Shown piece after piece: positions 23,301 through 31,390 of a DNA stretch of 64,000 bases. The translations under genes were made by a program, and so were the position numbers. Each line of letters opens with the position of its first letter. Positions within the stretch are counted from its first letter, which is position 1. The stretch spans positions 22,617,067 to 22,681,066 of the forward strand of contig OX359245.1 in NCBI GenBank assembly GCA_947179485.1, given 5' to 3'. The notes beneath the pieces were generated by a model, which was given only the letters and a program-made list of their open reading frames with translations, was not told the origin of the DNA and made no database searches. This DNA comes from Allacma fusca. Lineage: Eukaryota; Arthropoda; Collembola; Symphypleona; Sminthuridae.

Positions 23301-25260
23301 GACAAGCCAGAAGCAACCCTGTGTAGCCCTGTCATCAACGGAGGCTGAGTACATCGCTTTGGCATCCGGAGCAAGGGAAGCAGTCTGGCTAAGGTCTCTG
23401 TTGGACGAATTGGACTTCCCCCAGGACGAACCTACAAAAATCCTGGTGGACAACCAGAGTGCCATACGATTGGTGAAGAATCCCGAGATGCACTCCAGGA
23501 CGAAGCACATTGATGTGCGTTACCATTACATCAGGGAACTTGTAGAGGACGACCAAATCAGCGTGGACTACATCCCAACAACGGAGCAGCTTGCTGACGG
23601 CTTAACGAAGCCTCTGATGAAGGGAAAGCTGGAGGAGAATCGCACCGGACTAGGACTTACGCAAGTCACCCCAACCAGCAAGAGGACGCAGGGAAAGGGT
23701 CCATTCTCCCCTCTTCTAGCCGTGGCAATCCTTTCGGTGCTAACCGTATGCAGCGCAACCCCGGATCACCACACGCCGCCCGTATTATGGAGGAAAAGCG
23801 ACACCCCTATAACTACTGGGCATCACCAAATCAGCCTACAAGTGGATTTTGTCAACCCCTGTGACATTATAGGCAATTCATCATTTCACCACGATCTGAC
23901 GAAAGAGGCGCGGCTACGATGCCTACAGGCCTACGACAGCATCTTTGTAAAGGAACTTAAGATGATGTGCCCCCAAAACCGATGGACGCAAATTGGAAGT
24001 CGCCAGAAGCGTTTTGTGGACCTGTTAATCCTGCTTATTGTAATTTCAGTAGTTGCCAGCATCTCACTGGGAGTTGGAGGAACGGCAACCGCTGCTGTCA
24101 ATTCTGCTAAACTGGGATCTCTGGAAAATCGGGAAATTTTGGTGGGAGACATGCTGAACGATTTGGAGCGCCAAATCAAACGAAATCACGAGGACATTCG
24201 GAACCTGACGATCAAGTTCAACAGTGCAATGGGAAACTTGAGCATCTTACAAGCCGACCACGATGAGCTGAAGGGAAAGTCAATAGGAACAAACTTCGCC
24301 ATTTCCTACTTTATCAGCCGGTTCTTGATTGGAAAGACTGTGATCCAGGAGGCCAACAGGGAATGGAAGCAAGGACGAGTCAGCGGGGCATTCTTGGACT
24401 ATTTCAACCTGACGCTGCCGTGCGGGGACCAGTGCCCCATTCACCTCGCAAAACCCCAAAGATGTGGCATCTCCGAGGACGGAACCAAACTCTACATGGA
24501 GTTCTCCTCACCCGTAGTCAGCCAGGATCTTACCCTAGTTGAAGCGGACCCTTTTGACCTGATGGCGAGGAAAGGAGACAAGACGTGCATGATCAAGTAC
24601 ACAGGACCTAGGAACGCCATCCTTTCGGAAGTTAACCAATGCGTTTACTCCGTCAACGTGAAGCATCCGATCAAGCACGATCTCATCCTGGCCCCATCCA
24701 GAGGATGCATGCCCAGGACGAAGAGCTCCAACGAAACCAAGCACTTCAGCATCGATCATTGCGAGAAGCGCCAACCGTTGGATGAGCTCAACTTTATCCA
24801 AATCAAGCCCTACAATGGTCAATACCATATCTACTGCCCAGAATCCAACCTAACCGTTGAAGGAGTAGAAAACCGATGTCCAAACGACGTGGTCATCTTC
24901 CCAATGAGGACGAACTTCACCATCAACGACTTGGAGTTCTCTGGATCCCGGATCAGCATATCCCATCAGGAGACCTTGGACCCAGTCTTTACTGTGAAGA
25001 CAAATTGGCATCTCCAACCAATGGTCAACTGGACCTCACTTATGAAGGAAATCAACGCAACGGACGATTTCCATGAAGTCAGCATTGCAGACTTCCATTA
25101 CATTAACAACTATTGGTCAACCATAGGATGCGTGTCAATTATTTTCCTGATGGCCATTGTACTCATCTGCATGCTGAAAAGACGAAACAATGAACCATTG
25201 AGAGTCTCTGTACTAGCTACACCTATTTCTGATAATATACAAATGCGTGCTATTAATTAA
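19420..25260 (+). CDS. Gag-Pol-Env-like polyprotein of a Ty1/copia retrotransposon
   Basis: A single 1,946-residue frame opens with ATG in a favourable context and ends with TAA at 25258-25260, with no frameshift or internal stop. Domains in order: copia-type Gag (1-230); zinc knuckle (C235, C238, H243, C248); protease with DSGA (D313); HHCC zinc domain (H454, H459, C488, C491); integrase core (D519, D582, E618; D-35-E spacing); acidic Ser/Asp-rich linker (about 770-835); reverse transcriptase (905-1150, D1020 and YVDD 1104-1107); RNase H (1255-1400; D1267, E1310, D1344, D1393); then an envelope-like region (about 1404-1946). Residues 1-1405 match the size of a normal copia Gag-Pol (Drosophila copia is about 1,409 residues), so the last 540 are an addition. 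All catalytic residues expected for the family are present. The products would assemble particles, copy the RNA and integrate the cDNA. How the envelope part is made separately is unknown. Confidence 0.96.
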   Translation: MSKVKSDVIVKLNGSNFNRWKFQVTLLLKTHDLWEIVLGVADRPDDDEGIKAWIKKDLEAQNIISSTVDDVQFNHIYTCESSYEMFEKLKEANSDCSSLNIQHTLTKFMTYTIGKDESPVAAMMEIEKLAHALAEMGMGQPEQTVITKIVSSLPRKYSTLRTAWNIIPLKHQTLVALKALLKKEEFQMQADESQVQEEEATAAKAFRFNVKGEKKDSKELPKKDDGRPAKPKGKCFNCGKAGHFKRDCRSKPKEQSRDDERSGNGRAFGFNAASTSRAPTNGQGRRGNSKDTTVVRAFTGRSDDSSAGDWISDSGATNHVCGNKDWFSSYTPFPEDETRKIILADNASIQAIGQGVVTLEAFLGNKWEEIRIEDVFYIPGAANLFSEGLVARKTGYNILRSAEKAVYYRKDKLPGPVAYVKNNVYVMKFRPICMEIRANVIKFLPKDQTAKLWHDRMTHINPRYVKETARKGAVKGLDSVDVRGDFHCEDCIMGKQARKPFPRVTTVDNFKPAEKLYADLAGKMPVPSLGGANYYLLIKDHATGFRFAYFLNTKDETTACVKDCVAYLENQTGTTVKKFMTDNGTEFVNKNLKTFFRENGIHHETSAPYCPESNGKIERENRTIKDCARTILVAADLPQFLWAEAVSTTVYVHNRVLDKQSPDITAFEAIFKKKPSVGHLRVFGCTAYAHIPDPKRKAFDPKSTKMVLVGYCGESKYRLYNEATNEIHESRNVTFCEEKEEYVELKRPVAANKPAVPTPRRKIIPQPIYSSSSDDSDGNDDDNSFHDANGAEHLPDDAPLFSDAETTESSGDSSSPPTPGRSDPAPTTSTPGSSRTRRVIVHTPDGDFVADVPEGQDAELTIPGQKKYKGWFKPTITKSRLRSGAKDAAKDAASNAPKKLFASRIVDEPTTYKQALASPNKLNWIQAMAEEVASQEANQSWEVVPKPPRVKLLDTKWVFKVKTNQDGSIQRYKARLVIRGYRQEEGVDYFETFAAVARYESIRLLLNIAASQKLFMEQFDVKTAFLHGDLDEEIYVKIPQGYEVDGDDKVLRLLKSIYGLKQSPRCWNKKLSDCLAALGLQAAQHEPSVFFGKISGQLVILAIYVDDGLIMSANKAVLHGVLDGISKSFEITRGSPTSYVGLEIHQSASGSIRITQRKYVEKMLEKFHMDDSHPCSVPLQPYTDLVPPKEINEDLPYRQLIGSLIFLAKCSRPDISFSVSRLAQFMSGYDETHWKAAKNVLRYLKGTLDMGITYSTGGNMRLVGYTDSDYAGDKLSRKSTTGTAIFLNDGIVSWTSQKQPCVALSSTEAEYIALASGAREAVWLRSLLDELDFPQDEPTKILVDNQSAIRLVKNPEMHSRTKHIDVRYHYIRELVEDDQISVDYIPTTEQLADGLTKPLMKGKLEENRTGLGLTQVTPTSKRTQGKGPFSPLLAVAILSVLTVCSATPDHHTPPVLWRKSDTPITTGHHQISLQVDFVNPCDIIGNSSFHHDLTKEARLRCLQAYDSIFVKELKMMCPQNRWTQIGSRQKRFVDLLILLIVISVVASISLGVGGTATAAVNSAKLGSLENREILVGDMLNDLERQIKRNHEDIRNLTIKFNSAMGNLSILQADHDELKGKSIGTNFAISYFISRFLIGKTVIQEANREWKQGRVSGAFLDYFNLTLPCGDQCPIHLAKPQRCGISEDGTKLYMEFSSPVVSQDLTLVEADPFDLMARKGDKTCMIKYTGPRNAILSEVNQCVYSVNVKHPIKHDLILAPSRGCMPRTKSSNETKHFSIDHCEKRQPLDELNFIQIKPYNGQYHIYCPESNLTVEGVENRCPNDVVIFPMRTNFTINDLEFSGSRISISHQETLDPVFTVKTNWHLQPMVNWTSLMKEINATDDFHEVSIADFHYINNYWSTIGCVSIIFLMAIVLICMLKRRNNEPLRVSVLATPISDNIQMRAIN
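20341..20700 (+). other. Aspartic protease domain
   Basis: Residues about 308-427. The active-site motif is WISDSGATNHVC with catalytic D313, the classic copia form D-S-G-A. A downstream hydrophobic GAANLFSEGLVARK segment matches the usual C-terminal part of copia proteases. It would act as a dimer to cut the polyprotein. Domain edges are approximate. Confidence 0.88.
20752..21690 (+). other. Integrase: HHCC zinc domain and DDE core
   Basis: The pre-integrase zinc domain has H454, H459, C488 and C491. The core has D519 (LYADLAG), D582 (MTDNGTEF) and E618 (SNGKIERENR), with exactly 35 residues between the last two. A C-terminal segment with VGYCGESKYRLY corresponds to the copia GKGY-like region. 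All catalytic residues are intact. The enzyme makes staggered 5-bp cuts, in agreement with the flanking 5-bp duplication. Confidence 0.92.
22132..22870 (+). other. Reverse transcriptase domain (RVT_2 type)
   Basis: Residues about 905-1150. It contains NWIQAMAEE, TKWVFKVK, YKARLVIRGYRQ, the FDVKTAFLHGDL motif with D1020, IYGLKQSPR and the YVDD box at 1104-1107. These are hallmarks of Ty1/copia RT. No substitution at catalytic positions is visible. Confidence 0.95.
23182..23620 (+). other. RNase H domain
   Basis: Residues about 1255-1400. Motifs: GYTDSDYAGD (D1267), SSTEAEYIAL (E1310), LVDNQSAI (D1344), HIDVRYHYIRE, and LADGLTKPL (D1393) at the end. Drosophila copia ends soon after this point, so the position marks the junction with the extra C-terminal module. 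Confidence 0.92.
23629..25257 (+). other. Envelope-like fusion glycoprotein module
   Basis: Residues about 1404-1946. Seen in order: hydrophobic signal-like segment 1431-1446; a short segment with three cysteines; a furin-type RQKR site at 1528-1531; a 30-residue hydrophobic Gly/Ala-rich stretch 1532-1561 placed like a fusion peptide; heptad-rich helix about 1565-1618; a cysteine-rich region starting with a CX3C pair (C1668, C1672); a membrane anchor about 1902-1919; and a 27-residue tail beginning with Lys-Arg-Arg. Nine N-X-S/T sequons lie outside the membrane segments. This is the layout of class I fusion proteins. The small part before the cleavage site (about 85 residues) and large part after it resemble F-type proteins (baculovirus F, errantivirus Env) more than retroviral SU/TM, but I do not recognise the family. 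Export to the cell surface is inferred. Confidence 0.72.
23701..23719 (+). promoter_or_regulatory. Candidate 3' splice site before the envelope-like module
   Basis: A pyrimidine-rich run (ttctcccctcttctag) ends in AG at 23718-23719, directly before the codons for the hydrophobic signal-like segment. A splice here could produce a subgenomic envelope message with its start codon donated from upstream. I found no convincing matching donor with the right phase, so this is speculative. Confidence 0.3.
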
Positions 25261-25308
25261 ATCATCTCATCGTGTTTGTGTATTTGCTTTTGTTTTATAT
25301 TTGTGATT
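25261..25308 (+). other. Short 3' non-coding segment
   Basis: A T/G-rich stretch between the stop codon and the polypurine tract. No other signal is seen. Confidence 0.7.
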
Positions 25309-25317
25309 GAGGGAAAG
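25309..25317 (+). other. Polypurine tract
   Basis: GAGGGAAAG lies immediately before the 3' LTR. This is the standard position for the plus-strand DNA primer left by RNase H. Confidence 0.85.
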
Positions 25318-25407
25318 TGTGATGACATATTAATTATGATCATGTCTTGTACTCGTATTTATGCTATTACACATTTATTGGAATCATGTATGAATGAGTT
25401 TACATGT

Positions 25408-25583
25408 ATGTCATACCGTCTATTGCATGAGTACTGTATGTCATACCCCCTATTGTATGTGTATTGTATGTCATACCCCCTATTGTATGTGGAGTGTATG
25501 CCATACCCCCTATTGTATGTGTACTGTATGTCATACCCCCTATTGTATGTGTACTGTATGCCATACCCCCTATTTACACGTGT
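25408..25583 (+). repeat. 30-bp tandem repeats in U3 of the 3' LTR
   Basis: Exact counterpart of the 18711-18886 cluster, with the same order of unit variants. After reverse transcription this copy would supply U3 for both LTRs. Confidence 0.9.
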
Positions 25584-25849
25584 CATGTAATGCTTGTATG
25601 GCCCCAGTACTGTGTACTGGAATACCCTTTCTAAAAACCAAAGGTATGACTAAGCCCAGTTCCTGGAATTAGGGCTTAGCCTTTTTATATGCCATGAGTC
25701 ATAGCTGGCAATCCCAAATACTGTACTGGACCTGACCGTCCCTTTCACTTTTGTTACTCGGCCTTTTGCCATATAAGCAAAGGCCCTTTCTCTTTCCATA
25801 CACTTGAATTTTGTCTCTTGAGGAGGTTACTCTGCCCAATTCACTCCTG

Positions 25850-25855
25850 AATAAA
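25850..25855 (+). terminator. Poly(A) signal in the 3' LTR (AATAAA)
   Basis: Counterpart of 19153-19158 and the one expected to be used for the element's transcript. A GT-rich stretch follows about 30 bp later. Confidence 0.75.
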
Positions 25856-25925
25856 CTTTTACTACGGTTTATAACTTTATTGAAATCTGTTCTTGTTACG
25901 AACCATTTCTTGATTATTCATCACA

Positions 25926-25930
25926 ATCCT
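25926..25930 (+). repeat. Target-site duplication, right copy (atcct)
   Basis: Matches 18616-18620. The satellite resumes in phase as the rest of the interrupted E monomer. Confidence 0.95.
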
Positions 25931-26389
25931 AAATTTGAGAATTGAGCTTTGGCAGACTGCCCGAGTTTATTCCCAAAGTTTAAAGAGATTCGGACGAGTT
26001 AAGCAAACAACTTAAAAAGTGACCATAGCAACGAGACCTCATTTTCTTTGCTATGCTTAAAGTTTTTCGAATCATCCCAAATCCAAGGATTGAGTTTTAG
26101 AAGACTTCCTGAGTGTATTTTCATAGTTTGAAGAGATTCGGGCGAGTTTGGCTAACACGTGAAACAGCTACCATCGCAACGAGACCTCATTTTCATCGCT
26201 ATTTTTAAAGTTTTTCGATTCATCCTAAATTTGAGAATTGAGCTTTGGCAGACTGCCCGAGTTTATTCCCAAAGTTTAAAGAGATTCGGACGAGTTAAGC
26301 AAACAACTTAAAAAATGACCTGAGCGACACGTCATTTTCATTGCTTTTTTCAAATATTTTCGATTCATCTCAGATTCGAGAATTAAACT

Positions 26390-27567
26390 TTGGCAGACTG
26401 CCCGAGTGTATCCCCAAAGTTTAATGAGATTCGGACGAGTTCGGCAAACCCCTTAAAAAGTGACCATAGCAACGAGACCTCATTTTCTTTGCTATGCTTA
26501 AAGTTTTTCGATTCAACCCCAATTCGAGAGTTGAGCTTTGGCAGACCGCCCAAGTGTATTACCAAAATTTGAAGAGATTCAGGCGAGCTCAGCAAACACG
26601 TTAAACAGTGACCATATCAACGAGACCTCATTTTCATCGCTATGTTTAAAGTTTTTCGATTCAACCCCAATTCGAGATTTGTGCTTTGGCAGACTTCCTG
26701 AGTGTATTCCCAAAGTTTAAGGAGATTCGGACGAGCTCAAAAAACACGTTAAACAGTGATCATAGCAACGAAACCTATTTTCATCGCTTTGCTTAGTTTT
26801 TCGATTCTTTCAAAATTCGAGAATTGAGCTTTGGCAGCCTGCCCGAGTGTATCCCCAAAGTTTAAGGAGATTAGGACGAGTTCGGCAAACCCCTTAAAAA
26901 GTGACCATAGCAACGAGACCTCATTTTCTTTGCTATGCTTAAAGTTTTTCGAATCATCCCAAATCCAAGGATTGAGTTTTAGAAGACTTCCTGAGTGTAT
27001 TTTCATAGTTTGAAGAGATTCGGGCGAGTTTGGCTAACACGTTAAACAGCTACCATCGCAACGAGACCTCATTTTCATCGCTATTTTTAAAGTTTTTCGA
27101 TTCATCCTAAATTTGAGAATTGAGCTTTGGCAGACTGCCCGAGTTTATTCCCAAAGTTTAAAGAGATTCGGACGAGTTAAGCAAACAACTTAAAAAGTGA
27201 CCATAGCAACGAGACCTCATTTTCTTTGCTATGCTTAAAGTTTTTCGAATCATCCCAAATCCAAGGATTGAGTTTTAGAAGACTTCCTGAGTGTATTTTC
27301 ATAGTTTGAAGAGATTCGGGCGAGTTTGGCTAACACGTGAAACAGCTACCATCGCAACGAGACCTCATTTTCATCGCTATTTTTAAAGTTTTTCGATTCA
27401 TCCTAAATTTGAGAATTGAGCTTTGGCAGACTGCCCGAGTTTATTCCCAAAGTTTAAAGAGATTCGGACGAGTTAAGCAAACAACTTAAAAAATGACCTG
27501 AGCGACACGTCATTTTCATTGCTTTTTTCAAATATTTTCGATTCATCTCAGATTCGAGAATTTAACT
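26390..27567. repeat. 8-monomer HOR with marker substitution
   Basis: A-B-C-D-E-FD-E-F, 1,178 bp. Its B monomer begins ccaaaatttgaag instead of ccaaaatttaaag. The same mark occurs at 9,431 bp downstream, in the HOR at 35821, linking the two segments. Confidence 0.85.
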
Positions 27568-27715
27568 TTGGCAGACTGCCCGAGTGTATCCCCAAAGTTT
27601 AATGAGATTCGGACGAGTTCGGCAAACCCCTTAAAAAGTGACCATATCAACGAGACCTCATTTTCATCGCTATGTTTAAAGTTTTTCGATTCAACCCCAA
27701 TTCGAGATTTGTGCT
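27568..27715. repeat. Chimeric monomer AB (exemplar)
   Basis: The 5' part is A (tttaatgagattcgg) and the 3' part is B (atatcaacgagacc, catcgctatgtttaaag, ttcgagatttgtg). It removes exactly one monomer from the usual order and leads into C at 27716. Similar AB copies are at 30362, 36999, 38911, 40822, 45544 and 46574; those at 30362, 38911, 40822 and 46574 lack one A in ccccaaag. Confidence 0.83.
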
Positions 27716-29479
27716 TTGGCAGACTTCCTGAGTGTATTCCCAAAGTTTAAGGAGATTCGGACGAGCTCAAAAAACACGTTAAACAGTGATCATAGCAACG
27801 AAACCTATTTTCATCGCTTTGCTTAGTTTTTCGATTCTTTCAAAATTTGAGAATTGAGCTTTGGCAGCCTGCCCGAGTTTATCCCCAAAGTTTAAGGAGA
27901 TTAGGACGAGTTCGGCAAATCCCTTAAAAAGTGACCATAGCAACGAGACCTCATTTTCTTTGCTATGCTTAAAGTTTTTCGAATCATCCCAAATCCAAGG
28001 ATTGAGTTTTAGAAGACTTCCTGAGTGTATTTTCATAGTTTGAAGAGATTCGGGCGAGTTTGGCTAACACGTTAAACAGCTACCATCGCAACGAGACCTC
28101 ATTTTCATCGCTATTTTTAAAGTTTTTCGATTCATCCTAAATTTGAGAATTGAGCTTTGGCAGACTGCCCGAGTTTATTCCCAAAGTTTAAAGAGATTCG
28201 GACGAGTTAAGCAAACAACTTAAAAAGTGACCATAGCAACGAGACCTCATTTTCTTTGCTATGCTTAAAGTTTTTCGAATCATCCCAAATCCAAGGATTG
28301 AGTTTTAGAAGACTTCCTGAGTGTATTTTCATAGTTTGAAGAGATTCGGGCGAGTTTGGCTAACACGTGAAACAGCTACCATCGCAACGAGACCTCATTT
28401 TCATCGCTATTTTTAAAGTTTTTCGATTCATCCTAAATTTGAGAATTGAGCTTTGGCAGACTGCCCGAGTTTATTCCCAAAGTTTAAAGAGATTCGGACG
28501 AGTTAAGCAAACAACTTAAAAAATGACCTGAGCGACACGTCATTTTCATTGCTTTTTTCAAATATTTTCGATTCATCTCAGATTCGAGAATTAAACTTTG
28601 GCAGACTGCCCGAGTGTATCCCCAAAGTTTAATGAGATTCGGACGAGTTCGGCAAACCCTTTAAAAAGTGACCATAGCAACGAGACCTCATTTTCTTTGC
28701 TATGCTTAAAGTTTTTCGAATCATCCCAAATCCAAGGATTGAGTTTTAGAAGACTTCCTGAGTGTATTTTCATAGTTTGAAGAGATTCGGGCGAGTTTGG
28801 CTAACACGTTAAACAGCTACCATCGCAACGAGACCTCATTTTCATCGCTATTTTTAAAGTTTTTCGATTCATCCTAAATTTGAGAATTGAGCTATGGCAG
28901 ACAACCCGAGTTTATTCCCAAAGTTTAAAGAGATTCGGACGAGTTAAGCAAACAACTTAAAAAATGACCTGAGCGACACGTCATTTTCATTGCTTTTTTC
29001 AAATATTTTCGATTCATCTCAGATTCGAGAATTAAACTTTGGCAGACTGCCCGAGTGTATCCCCAAAGTTTAATGAGATTCGGACGAGTTCGGCAAACCC
29101 TTTAAAAAGTGACCATAGCAACGAGACCTCATTTTCTTTGCTATGCTTAAAGTTTTTCGAATCATCCCAAATCCAAGGATTGAGTTTTAGAAGACTTCCT
29201 GAGTGTATTTTCATAGTTTGAAGAGATTCGGGCGAGTTTGGCTAACACGTTAAACAGCTACCATCGCAACGAGACCTCATTTTCATCGCTATTTTTAAAG
29301 TTTTTCGATTCATCCTAAATTTGAGAATTGAGCTTTGGCAGACTGCCCGAGTTTATTCCCAAAGTTTAAAGAGATTCGGACGAGTTAAGCAAACAACTTA
29401 AAAAATGACCTGAGCGACACGTCATTTTCATTGCTTTTTTCAAATATTTTCGATTCATCTCAGATTCGAGAATTAAACT
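27568..29479. repeat. 13-monomer HOR (1,912 bp): AB-C-D-E-FD-E-F-(AD-E-F)x2
   Basis: It starts with an A/B chimera (A up to cccttaaaaagtgaccata, then B) that replaces the A-B pair, then C onward, followed by two 441-bp AD-E-F trimers at 28598 and 29039. The F before the second AD carries gctatggcagacaacccg, an uncommon variant. The same 13-mer recurs at 36999 and 38911 (the latter 1,911 bp). Confidence 0.83.
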
Positions 29480-31390
29480 TTGGCAGACTGCCCGAGTGTA
29501 TCCCCAAAGTTTAATGAGATTCGGACGAGTTCGGCAAGCCCCTTAAAAAGTGACCATAGCAACGAGACCTCATTTTCTTTGCTATGCTTAAAGTTTTTCG
29601 ATTCAACCCCAATTCGAGAGTTGAGCTTTGGCAGACCGCCCAAGTGTATTACCAAAATTTAAAGAGATTCAGGCGAGCTCAGCAAACACGTTAAACAGTG
29701 ACCATATCAACGAGACCTCATTTTCATCGCTATGTTTAAAGTTTTTCGATTCAACCCCAATTCGAGATTTGTGCTTTGGCAGACTTCCTGAGTGTATTCC
29801 CAAAGTTTAAGGAGATTCGGACGAGCTCAAAAAACACGTTAAACAGTGATCATAGCAACGAAACCTATTTTCATCGCTTTGCTTAGTTTTTCGATTCTTT
29901 CAAAATTCGAGAATTGAGCTTTGGCAGCCTGCCCGAGTGTATCCCCAAAGTTTAAGGAGATTAGGACGAGTTCGGCAAATCCCTTAAAAAGTGACTATAG
30001 CAACGAGACCTCATTTTCTTTGCTATGCTTAAAGTTTTTCGAATCATCCCAAATCCAAGGATTGAGTTTTAGAAGACTTCCTGAGTGTATTTTCATAGTT
30101 TGAAGAGATTCGGGCGAGTTTGGCTAACACGTTAAACAGCTACCATCGCAACGAGACCTCATTTTCATCGCTATTTTTAAAGTTTTTCGATTCATCCTAA
30201 ATTTGAGAATTGAGCTTTGGCAGACTGCCCGAGTTTATTCCCAAAGTTTAAAGAGATTCGGACGAGTTAAGCAAACAACTTAAAAAATGACCTGAGCGAC
30301 ACGTCATTTTCATTGCTTTTTTCAAATATTTTCGATTCATCTCAGATTCGAGAATTAAACTTTGGCAGACTGCCCGAGTGTATCCCCAAGTTTAATGAGA
30401 TTCGGACGAGTTCGGCAAACCCCTTAAAAAGTGACCATATCAACGAGACCTCATTTTCATCGCTATGTTTAAAGTTTTTCGATTCAACCCCAATTCGAGA
30501 TTTGTGCTTTGGCAGACTTCCTGAGTGTATTCCCAAAGTTTAAGGAGATTCGGACGAGCTCAAAAAACACGTTAAACAGTGATCATAGCAACGAAACCTA
30601 TTTTCATCGCTTTGCTTAGTTTTTCGATTCTTTCAAAATTTGAGAATTGAGCTTTGGCAGCCTGCCCGAGTTTATCCCCAAAGTTTAAGGAGATTAGGAC
30701 GAGTTCGGCAAATCCCTTAAAAAGTGACCATAGCAACGAGACCTCATTTTCTTTGCTATGCTTAAAGTTTTTCGAATCATCCCAAATCCAAGGATTGAGT
30801 TTTAGAAGACTTCCTGAGTGTATTTTCATAGTTTGAAGAGATTCGGGCGAGTTTGGCTAACACGTTAAACAGCTACCATCGCAACGAGACCTCATTTTCA
30901 TCGCTATTTTTAAAGTTTTTCGATTCATCCTAAATTTGAGAATTGAGCTTTGGCAGACTGCCCGAGTTTATTCCCAAAGTTTAAAGAGATTCGGACGAGT
31001 TAAGCAAACAACTTAAAAAGTGACCATAGCAACGAGACCTCATTTTCTTTGCTATGCTTAAAGTTTTTCGAATCATCCCAAATCCAAGGATTGAGTTTTA
31101 GAAGACTTCCTGAGTGTATTTTCATAGTTTGAAGAGATTCGGGCGAGTTTGGCTAACACGTGAAACAGCTACCATCGCAACGAGACCTCATTTTCATCGC
31201 TATTTTTAAAGTTTTTCGATTCATCCTAAATTTGAGAATTGAGCTTTGGCAGACTGCCCGAGTTTATTCCCAAAGTTTAATGAGATTCGGACGAGTTAAG
31301 CAAACAACTTAAAAAATGACCTGAGCGACACGTCATTTTCATTGCTTTTTTCAAATATTTTCGATTCATCTCAGATTCGAGAATTAAACT
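29480..31390. repeat. 6-mer (882 bp) plus 7-mer (1,029 bp)
   Basis: 29480-30361 is a plain A-B-C-D-E-F unit with two private marks (ggcaagcccc near 29536 and gtgactatag near 29993). 30362-31390 is AB-C-D-E-FD-E-F, one base short because of ccccaagttt. The F before 31391 has tttaatgag where most F/FD monomers have tttaaagag. Confidence 0.8.

Larger units (their letters stand above)
18621..25925 (+). mobile_element. Complete Ty1/copia-type LTR retrotransposon with envelope-like module
   Basis: This is a 7,305-bp element bounded by two 608-bp direct LTRs and a 5-bp target duplication, inserted at about base 130 of an E satellite monomer. The internal region runs primer-binding site, 191-bp leader, a single 1,946-codon reading frame, a 57-bp 3' region and a polypurine tract. 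The domain order Gag-protease-integrase-RT-RNase H, with integrase before RT, places it in Ty1/copia (Pseudoviridae type). After RNase H the frame continues into an envelope-like protein, unlike the roughly 1,400-residue Gag-Pol of typical animal copia elements. LTR near-identity, the intact frame and a clean target duplication indicate a recent insertion that may still be competent. Its base composition is clearly richer in G+C than the satellite. Confidence 0.97.
25318..25925 (+). repeat. 3' LTR (608 bp)
   Basis: Same length and ends as the 5' LTR, with one difference noted by eye (C at 25657 versus T at 18960). The base lies in an imperfect inverted repeat (aagcc...ggctt). Confidence 0.97.

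Noticed and set aside
23601-23700. The envelope-like region as a separate neighbouring host gene
   Set aside because: It is in the same frame as RNase H with no stop between them and lies inside the LTRs, directly before the polypurine tract.
19665-25076. Many open frames of 63-161 codons inside the retrotransposon in other frames
   Set aside because: They overlap a long frame with clear Gag, Pol and envelope-like domains and carry none of their own.
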